A DNA stretch of 15,623 nt from Scatosoma sp002474405 (GTDB lineage: Bacteria > Bacillota > Clostridia > Christensenellales > Borkfalkiaceae): NCBI GenBank assembly GCA_937892545.1, contig CALAFO010000062.1, positions 1-15,623 of the forward strand, written 5' to 3'. Below, piece after piece: positions 10,688 through 15,623 of the stretch (its first letter is position 1; the number at the start of each line of letters is the position of its first letter). The position numbers and the translations under genes were made by a program. The notes under the pieces are model-generated. The model had not been told where the DNA came from. It ran no database searches and saw only the letters and a list, made by a program, of their open reading frames with translations.

Positions 10688-12739
10688 ATGAAAAACGACG
10701 TTTTCGACGTCTCTTTCGATCCTGCGACGGGCGGAATTTCCTGCCTGCGTTTAAACGACGATCCGCATGCGATGAACTGGGTGAAACCTCCCCTTTCGTT
10801 CGGCGAGCCCGTCTTTTCGCACAATCTTAAATTTTATCCGGACGGCAAAGATTTTACCGAAGGCGTTTCCCGCGATTTTATTTTGGATCATTTCGAAGAA
10901 AACGAAACCGGCGCCGTTGCCGTATACCATACCGAACAGAACCAGACGCGCCCGCGGACGGCGGAAGCCGCGGAAACGTTTGCCGAACTTACGGCGCGCA
11001 CGGAGTATTCGTTTGACGAAAGCGGAAATCTCTTTGTGAAAACCGCGATTAAAAACGTTTCGCGCTGGCAGAAGTTCTTTCTTGAAGGCGACCTCGGCGT
11101 GCATTTCAATTTCTACGACGATTATTACGACGCCGCCACGTGCATGACTTCCCGCTGTACGGCGCACCTTTGGTGCGGCGAAGATTCTTCGTGGGTATGC
11201 GCCCTGAAAATGGGCGAAAGCGATAAGAATCTGGGGCTTGTTTTCACGCAGGGCGGAGCGACTTCTTATTCGCAAAACGGCTGCAAGAGCAACGACCGCG
11301 GTTATTTTACGGCGAATCTCGACGTTAAAACATTGCGCCCCGGCGAGGAATACGTTTTTGCGTATGTGCTGTTCCCCCACGCGGGCAAAGCGGATTTCAT
11401 GCGTAAAATCGCTACTTTCCCCCATTGCGCGGCGATTACGGCGGATAATTTCACGTATTTTACGGGCGAACGGGTGCATATCACCGTCGAAAACGCGGCG
11501 GGCGGCGAAATTGCGGCGGAAACCAACCTGCTCTTGATTTCTTGCGAACGGCGCGGAAATCGGACGGAATTTGTATTTACTGCGGACACGCCCGGCGAGC
11601 ATAAAATTTCGTTTACTTACGGCGCGGACGGCGAAAACAAGACGTTTGCGAAAGTGTTTGTTTCCGAGCCGATAGAAACGGTGCTTGCGCGGCGGCTGGA
11701 ATTTATCGTGGAAAAACAGCAGTACAACGAGGCGGGGAACGCTCTGGACGGCGCGTTTTTGTGCTATGACGCGGAGAGCGGCAGGCAGTACTACGACGAA
11801 CAGTTTTCCGATATGAACGCGCAGCGCGAGCGGCTGGGCATGACGATTATGCTTGCGCGGTATCTGCAAACGCACGAAAACGGGAAATTTTTATCGGCTT
11901 TGAAAAAGGCGGCGGCGTTCGTGCGGCGCGAAGTGTACGACGAAAAGACGGGCGAAGTGTTTAATTTCGCCGATAAGTACAGCTCGTGGCTGCGGCTGTA
12001 TAACTTTCCGTGGGTTTCGCTGCTGCTGGCGGAAACGTATCCCGTGCTGGGCGATAAAACATTGCTTTACGACGCGTATAAAATTATGGCGGCGTACTAC
12101 GAGCGGGGCGGAGAGAATTTTTACCCCAACGGCATTTTCGTGCGCGATTTGATTGAGACGTTCAAGGCGAACGGGCTTGAGAAAGAAAGCGAAAAATTGC
12201 GGAAGCGGTTTCTTGCGCACGTGGAAAAAATCGTGGCGCGCGGCGTGAATTACCCCAAACACGAGGTGAATTACGAACAGACGATCGTAACGCCCGCGGT
12301 ATCGTTTATTTTCGACGCGTATCTTTTGACGAAAGACGAACGGTATCTGCGCGAAATTCAGCCGCACCTTGCCGCGCTGGAACGCTTCGACGGCGTCCAG
12401 CCGCATTATATGCTGAATAATATCGCGGTGCGCTACTGGGACGATTACTGGTTCGGGCTGATTCATACGTTCGGCGATACTCTGCCGCACTACTGGAGTT
12501 CTCTGAGTTCGATAGACTACATAAAATACGCGGAAGCGACGGGAGACGACGAACTTCTGAAACGCGGGGTGTGCGGACTTCGGAATTGTTTGTGTCTGTT
12601 TATGCGCGACGGCACGGCAAGCTGCGCGAGGCTGTATCCGCTTGAAGTGAACGGCGTGCGCGGAGAAAGGTTCGATCCCCTCTGCAACGACCAGGATTTC
12701 GCGCTGTTTTTCGCGTACAAGTATTTGCCGGAAAAATAA
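10688..12739 (+). CDS. Unassigned cytoplasmic protein, probable carbohydrate-active enzyme (paralogue A)
   Basis: The 683-aa protein has no signal peptide or membrane segment. Residues 1-235 look beta-rich, with CTAHLWCG (157-164), ALKMGES (172-178) and SNDRG (201-205). Residues 245-330 look like an Ig/fibronectin-type beta module. Residues 335-683 are helical with repeat spacing typical of an (alpha/alpha)6 toroid, as in several glycoside hydrolase, lyase and epimerase families. Strong motifs there are VEKQQ (341-345), GGENFYPNG (474-482), NYPKHEVNYEQTIVTPAV (521-538) and YWDDYWFG...FGDTLPH (583-601). The His/Glu and Asp clusters are candidate catalytic residues. ACGGGGG precedes the ATG as a ribosome site. 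It is clearly homologous to the convergent 705-aa protein. I cannot name a family or substrate. Confidence 0.85.
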   Translation: MKNDVFDVSFDPATGGISCLRLNDDPHAMNWVKPPLSFGEPVFSHNLKFYPDGKDFTEGVSRDFILDHFEENETGAVAVYHTEQNQTRPRTAEAAETFAELTARTEYSFDESGNLFVKTAIKNVSRWQKFFLEGDLGVHFNFYDDYYDAATCMTSRCTAHLWCGEDSSWVCALKMGESDKNLGLVFTQGGATSYSQNGCKSNDRGYFTANLDVKTLRPGEEYVFAYVLFPHAGKADFMRKIATFPHCAAITADNFTYFTGERVHITVENAAGGEIAAETNLLLISCERRGNRTEFVFTADTPGEHKISFTYGADGENKTFAKVFVSEPIETVLARRLEFIVEKQQYNEAGNALDGAFLCYDAESGRQYYDEQFSDMNAQRERLGMTIMLARYLQTHENGKFLSALKKAAAFVRREVYDEKTGEVFNFADKYSSWLRLYNFPWVSLLLAETYPVLGDKTLLYDAYKIMAAYYERGGENFYPNGIFVRDLIETFKANGLEKESEKLRKRFLAHVEKIVARGVNYPKHEVNYEQTIVTPAVSFIFDAYLLTKDERYLREIQPHLAALERFDGVQPHYMLNNIAVRYWDDYWFGLIHTFGDTLPHYWSSLSSIDYIKYAEATGDDELLKRGVCGLRNCLCLFMRDGTASCARLYPLEVNGVRGERFDPLCNDQDFALFFAYKYLPEK

Positions 12740-12755
12740 GTTTGCCGGAAGATAC

Positions 12756-12798
12756 CACACAAGCCGCGGGTTTTGTTCAAAAACCCGCGGCTTGTGTG
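12756..12798. terminator. 19-bp hairpin between convergent paralogues
   Basis: CACACAAGCCGCGGGTTTT (12756-12774) pairs without mismatch with 12780-12798 around a 5-nt loop. It lies 17 nt past one gene and 48 nt before the end of the other, the expected place for a shared bidirectional terminator. Neither side has a strong T-run directly after the stem, so termination may be weak or the hairpin may mainly protect 3' ends. Confidence 0.75.
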
Positions 12799-12845
12799 CT
12801 GTTGTGTATTTTATGTATTTTCGTGATACGCGATTGCGTTTTTTA

Positions 12846-14963
12846 TTACAGCGCTTCGTTTCCGCCGAGGACGCCGAAAAATTTAATGAGAAAGTACAGA
12901 TACCCGTCCTGCTCGTTGGCGAAATAATCGTAAAATTCGCAGCGCGTGCCGTTGCAGGTGAGCGGGTACAGATACGACGTGGAAGCGGAACCGTCCGCCC
13001 GGAACAGACTGAGCACGTTTCTCGCCCCGCGGACGGCGCGTTTGCGATAGGTTTCGTCGCCCGAAATGCGGGCGTAATGCAAAAACGCGTCGGACGTGTG
13101 CACGGAAGCGGAGTGCGGCAGCGTATCGCCGTAAATCATGCACTTGCCGAACCAGTAGCCGTCCCAGTGGCGCATGGAAATTTCGTTGAGATAATGCGAC
13201 GGCTGATCGCCGTTGAACCGTTCGAGCACGCGCACGTGCCTGCGACATTCTTCCACCAGCTTTTTATCGCCTGTAAGCATATAATACTGCGCCAGCATCA
13301 TGACGGCGGGCGTTACGATGGTCTGTTCGTAACGCACTTCGTGTTCCGGGTAATTCGTGCCGTTTTTCACGATGTTTTCCACATGCGTTTTGTAATACGC
13401 CTGAATTTCCGCCGCCTCTGCCGTCATGCCAGCCTGCCGCAGCACGGTTACCGTTTCGAAAAGAGAAAGTCCGTTGGGATAGAAATTTTCTCCGCCTACG
13501 GAATAGTACACGCGCAGCAGGCGCACCATTCTTTCGAGGAACGCTTTATCGCCCGTGGCTTTATACATTTCCATCATGAAAACGGACATCCACGGCGCGT
13601 TGTACAGCCGCTTCGCCTTCGGATTTTTGCCCGCCGCGTTGTATACGGCGCCGCTCTCTTCATCGAAAAATTCGCGCCGCACAAAACCATAATATCGCAT
13701 GAGGCTTTCGCGCGCCGCGCGATCGTCCGGGCGGTACTGCAGATATTTCGCCACCAGCAACCCCATGACGAGGCGTTCGCGGCTGGCGTTGTAATCGGGA
13801 AACAGCTCGTCGTATACAAGGCACTTATCCTGATTATCGTAAATCATATACGCGCCGTCCAGCGGATCGCCCGCGGAAGAAAACTGCTGTTTTTCTATAA
13901 TGAATTTCACGCGGTTTTCAATCAGCCTGTCAAGCGGAATCTGCACGAAAAATTCGGCTTTCGCGCGCTTGCCCGCCGCTTCGACGGCAAAGACATACTC
14001 CCCCGTGGCTTCGGGAACGTACGTTACGTACGTTCTGCCGTTCTTTGTTTCCGTACGCAACGGTTCCGACTTACCTGTATTTTTCAACGCGTTTGTTGCC
14101 GGATTTATTGCCGCGTTTTCCGTCTGCGCGCCCCGTGTTCCGCCCGGAGCGCCCTGTGTTCCGCCTCCGAAATTTTGCGCCGCGGCAAAGGAAAGCAGGC
14201 GTACTTTCGCATCGGGGCGGTTTACGGTAAACTCTATGTTTTCGCCCTGAATCAGCGTATAATTTTCCGCTTCGACGACGGGCACGTTTTTTTTGGAAAG
14301 AAGGGCTTTGAACGAATCGTTTCCGTAAGGATAAAACCGCATTTCGAAAGCGATTGCCGTGCTTTCGCCCTTTTTTAAATGAAACGGCGGCAGGTACAGA
14401 ATAAAATCGCCGCGATCGTTGGAAATCTGCGAAAGATCGCGCTCTACCCCGTAGGAATCGATTGCGCCTTCGGTGAGAATCAACGCCAGCGAACGGGGAT
14501 ATTCGCCCATTTTCACCGCGTTTATATAGCTTGTTTCGCCGCCGCACCAGATGTGCGCCGTGCAATGCCGCTTCATGCACACGCTTGCCGCTTCGTAACT
14601 ATCGTTCAGCGTAATGTAAATGCCCGCCGCCCCGCGCGAGAAAAACACGTCGTCCGCCGTGGCGTTTTCGAACACGTAACGTTCTTTATACGTACTGCCC
14701 GCCGTGCGGGTAACGGTGATTTTTAAATGCTTTGTTGCATAGACGGACTGCATTTCCAAGGCTTCTTCGCCGCCGTTTTCCGCATTGGCGGGAAGGTTGC
14801 GCACAACGCAGCTTTGCAGCGTGCCCCGATAAATTTCGCCGAACGTACGCGCGCCTTCCACCCAGTTCATTCCGTCGGCGTCAAGCGGATCGGCAAACAG
14901 CTTCAAGCCGCCCGTGGCTTCGTCAAACGATGCGATATAATTGTTTTTTACGATGTTTTTCAT
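12846..14963 (-). CDS. Unassigned cytoplasmic protein, probable carbohydrate-active enzyme (paralogue B)
   Basis: This 705-aa protein shares the layout and motifs of the 683-aa neighbour: CTAHIWCG (134-141), AVKMGE (149-154), SNDRG (181-185), EKQQ (357-360), GGENFYPNG (490-498), NYPEHEVRYEQTIVTPAV (537-554) and HWDGYWFG...YGDTLPH (599-617). No signal peptide is present, so action on imported oligosaccharides in the cytoplasm is likely if it is an enzyme. The two proteins have drifted well apart outside the motifs, so duplication is old or they have different substrates. A Gly/Ala/Asn/Thr-rich insert (about 263-305) replaces a short loop of paralogue A. GAGGGG lies 8 nt before the ATG, and a promoter with a nearby palindrome lies upstream. 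Confidence 0.87.
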   Translation of the reverse strand: MKNIVKNNYIASFDEATGGLKLFADPLDADGMNWVEGARTFGEIYRGTLQSCVVRNLPANAENGGEEALEMQSVYATKHLKITVTRTAGSTYKERYVFENATADDVFFSRGAAGIYITLNDSYEAASVCMKRHCTAHIWCGGETSYINAVKMGEYPRSLALILTEGAIDSYGVERDLSQISNDRGDFILYLPPFHLKKGESTAIAFEMRFYPYGNDSFKALLSKKNVPVVEAENYTLIQGENIEFTVNRPDAKVRLLSFAAAQNFGGGTQGAPGGTRGAQTENAAINPATNALKNTGKSEPLRTETKNGRTYVTYVPEATGEYVFAVEAAGKRAKAEFFVQIPLDRLIENRVKFIIEKQQFSSAGDPLDGAYMIYDNQDKCLVYDELFPDYNASRERLVMGLLVAKYLQYRPDDRAARESLMRYYGFVRREFFDEESGAVYNAAGKNPKAKRLYNAPWMSVFMMEMYKATGDKAFLERMVRLLRVYYSVGGENFYPNGLSLFETVTVLRQAGMTAEAAEIQAYYKTHVENIVKNGTNYPEHEVRYEQTIVTPAVMMLAQYYMLTGDKKLVEECRRHVRVLERFNGDQPSHYLNEISMRHWDGYWFGKCMIYGDTLPHSASVHTSDAFLHYARISGDETYRKRAVRGARNVLSLFRADGSASTSYLYPLTCNGTRCEFYDYFANEQDGYLYFLIKFFGVLGGNEAL
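14128..14165. repeat. 21-nt tandem duplication in the paralogue B linker
   Basis: A 17-nt unit at 14128-14144 recurs at 14149-14165 with one mismatch, giving a 21-nt period, exactly seven codons. On the minus strand it encodes GGTQGAP followed by GGTRGAQ. It preserves the frame and lies in the low-complexity insert, so it looks like a slippage-made linker. Confidence 0.7.
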
Positions 14964-15014
14964 GCTGTTTTCCCCTCTGATTTTTTATATGCCTGAGACG
15001 GTTTCAACGGTTTT

Positions 15015-15043
15015 ATTATAAACGAACGGGAAGGGAAAAGCAA
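15015..15043 (-). promoter_or_regulatory. Probable promoter for paralogue B
   Basis: On the minus strand, a perfect TATAAT (15015-15020) is preceded by TTGCTT (15038-15043) with a 17-nt spacer. The -35 box is weak, so an activator may be needed. The leader is about 45 nt. Confidence 0.6.
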
Positions 15044-15049
15044 TGGAAT

Positions 15050-15076
15050 TTGTAACGAAAAAAATGTAATTTACAA
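15050..15076. promoter_or_regulatory. Candidate operator upstream of the paralogue B promoter
   Basis: TGTAATTTACA (15065-15075) is a perfect 11-base palindrome. A further half-site, TTGTAA, lies at 15050-15055, and the motif ACGAAAA recurs 21 bp apart around it, two helical turns. It lies just upstream of the weak -35 box, where an activator would bind. No family can be assigned. Confidence 0.4.
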
Positions 15077-15122
15077 CGAAAAAAGTTTTTGGCAAAATGT
15101 TGCGGCGCGGGCGGGAAAATCA

Positions 15123-15151
15123 TTGACATTTCTTTTTGCGTTTGCTATAAT
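15123..15151 (+). promoter_or_regulatory. Perfect-consensus sigma-A promoter for the tRNA-Leu region
   Basis: TTGACA (15123-15128) and TATAAT (15146-15151) are separated by 17 nt, matching the consensus at all twelve positions. The predicted start, about 15158, is roughly 17 nt before the truncated tRNA-Leu half. It is the strongest promoter in the window. Confidence 0.93.
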
Positions 15152-15174
15152 TAACAGTAGCGATGCAAAGCTGC

Positions 15175-15260
15175 GCCCGTGTGGTGGAATAGGCAGACGC
15201 AAGGGACTTAAAATCCCTTGGGTTGAAAAAATGTGAATTTCACGTTTGAAACTACCACAA
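15175..15260 (+). pseudogene. Truncated tRNA-Leu 5' half followed by unrelated sequence
   Basis: Bases 15180-15218 are identical to 15292-15330 of the intact tRNA-Leu downstream (39 of 39), covering the D-arm and whole anticodon arm with anticodon TAA. The acceptor 5' strand GCCCGTG (15175-15181) has no partner, and the variable arm, T-arm and CCA are replaced. The replacement forms its own hairpin, ATGTGA / ATT / TCACGT (15231-15245). CTACCACA (15252-15259) can pair with TGTGGTGG at 15180-15187 with one G-U pair, closing the whole RNA. It may be a dead duplicate or a structured tRNA-like RNA, and it is cotranscribed with the true tRNA. Confidence 0.8.
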
Positions 15261-15286
15261 AAATGTTTGAAAGAATCAATTTTAAT

Positions 15287-15373
15287 GCCGCTGTGGTGGA
15301 ATAGGCAGACGCAAGGGACTTAAAATCCCTCGTTCGAAAGAACGTACCGGTTCAAGTCCGGTCAGCGGCACCA
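15287..15373 (+). tRNA. tRNA-Leu (anticodon TAA)
   Basis: This 87-nt class II tRNA is complete. The acceptor GCCGCTG pairs with CAGCGGC, the anticodon stem AGGGA/TCCCT encloses loop CTTAAAA, the long variable arm is CGTTC GAAA GAACG, the T-arm is CCGGTTCAAGTCCGG, and CCA is encoded at 15371-15373. It reads TTA and TTG. It has no promoter of its own nearby and depends on the one at 15123-15151. Confidence 0.97.
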
Positions 15374-15379
15374 AACAAG

Positions 15380-15425
15380 AATAAAACGAACCCGAGAGAA
15401 AATCTTGAGTTCGTTTTATTTTATA
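15380..15425. terminator. Intrinsic terminator after tRNA-Leu
   Basis: AATAAAACGAAC (15380-15391) pairs with GTTCGTTTTATT (15409-15420). Past one C-A mismatch the stem extends by five pairs to a GAAAA loop. A T-rich tail follows on the plus strand and the flanking A-run suggests bidirectional action. Confidence 0.85.
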
Positions 15426-15477
15426 CAAGAGATTATTTCGGACTTAAAATCAAACGTTAAATAACATTTCAACGTTC

Positions 15478-15505
15478 AACCGAGTGTTTCAAACACTCGG
15501 TTTTT
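15478..15505 (+). terminator. Second intrinsic terminator
   Basis: AACCGAGTGTT (15478-15488) pairs perfectly with AACACTCGGTT (15492-15502) around TCA, with a T-run to 15505. No gene lies between it and the first terminator; the 50 bp in between include a 12-nt match to the tRNA-Leu anticodon arm. It may be a backup terminator. Confidence 0.88.
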
Positions 15506-15623
15506 CTATGCTGTTTTGCCGTCCTATTTATCGCCTTTCGCTCGTGGTTGTAGCACAGTGAAAAGCGTAAGTCAACGGCAAAAATTTTTACCGAAAACTT
15601 TGAAATTACCAACTATAACGTAA
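15506..15623. other. Window end without a supportable gene
   Basis: TTTTGCCGT (15514-15522) and ACGGCAAAA (15575-15583) form a 9-bp inverted repeat 52 nt apart. No complete reading frame, promoter or tRNA is seen. A short minus-strand frame entering from the right edge ends near 15573 and is too short to judge. Confidence 0.3.

Noticed and set aside
12792..14378. Plus-strand frame of 528 codons opposite paralogue B
   Set aside because: It is antisense to a gene with clear homology to its neighbour and shows shadow composition (Arg, Phe, His, Val bias).
15231..15245. Hairpin after the tRNA-Leu half as an intrinsic terminator
   Set aside because: Six pairs with a G-U and no T-run; transcription must continue to the intact tRNA.
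15573..15623. Partial minus-strand gene entering from the right edge
   Set aside because: Only about 16 codons before a TGA, with no recognisable sequence, so it cannot be told from chance.

Overview
The window looks like a chromosomal segment of a spore-forming Clostridia-type Firmicute with moderately high GC. Supporting signs are the sporulation protein YyaC, the RuvX/DUF1292 gene pair that is typical of Firmicutes, AGGAG-type ribosome binding sites, consensus sigma-A promoters with 17-nt spacers, and tRNA genes that encode their CCA ends. Assignment to a Christensenellales-like gut lineage is only a guess. Most protein genes are housekeeping, and the unusual content is mainly in RNA genes, repeats and intergenic DNA.

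Left arm (about 100-9216), all on the minus strand. Read in transcription order from the right: a CvpA-like membrane protein (cvpA), a 126-aa protein of unknown function, GTP-type PEP carboxykinase (pckG), DNA polymerase IV (dinB), tRNA-guanine transglycosylase (tgt), a homodimeric ABC exporter, a small YtxH-like membrane-anchored protein, and RuvX. RuvX is fused in frame to a DUF1292 domain. Good promoters are visible before cvpA, pckG, tgt and ruvX, and intrinsic terminators follow the 126-aa gene, pckG and the YtxH-like gene. The ruvX promoter lies so close to its ATG that the message is probably leaderless.

Centre (8415-9440). The gap between cvpA and the 126-aa gene holds five good DnaA boxes plus two weak ones in a symmetric array (forward boxes on the left, reverse boxes on the right) around AT-rich DNA and a 12-bp palindrome. 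Transcription switches from leftward to rightward just to the right of this, and the first rightward gene is yyaC, which in Bacillus subtilis lies near oriC. The site is therefore a candidate replication origin or DnaA-binding locus.

Right arm (9440-15623). yyaC is followed by a multi-hairpin repeat whose second copy opens the window; the two copies are 57/58 identical in their core and keep a hairpin whose stem sequence differs. Next comes a tRNA-Val(TAC), tRNA-Gly(GCC), tRNA-Cys(GCA) cluster, in which tRNA-Gly is enclosed by a perfect 15-bp inverted repeat that competes with a terminator hairpin. Two large paralogous cytoplasmic proteins of unknown function (683 and 705 aa, probably carbohydrate-active with a beta-rich N-terminus and an alpha-helical toroid C-terminus) then face each other tail to tail across a 19-bp hairpin. 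The window ends with a perfect-consensus promoter driving a truncated tRNA-Leu 5' half, an intact tRNA-Leu(TAA) and two terminators.

Most promising for new biology: the structured repeat, the DnaA-box array, the tRNA-Gly inverted repeat, the tRNA-Leu half-gene, the RuvX-DUF1292 fusion with a retained internal start, and the unassigned paralogous enzyme pair. No CRISPR array, transposase, phage gene or obvious defence system is present.
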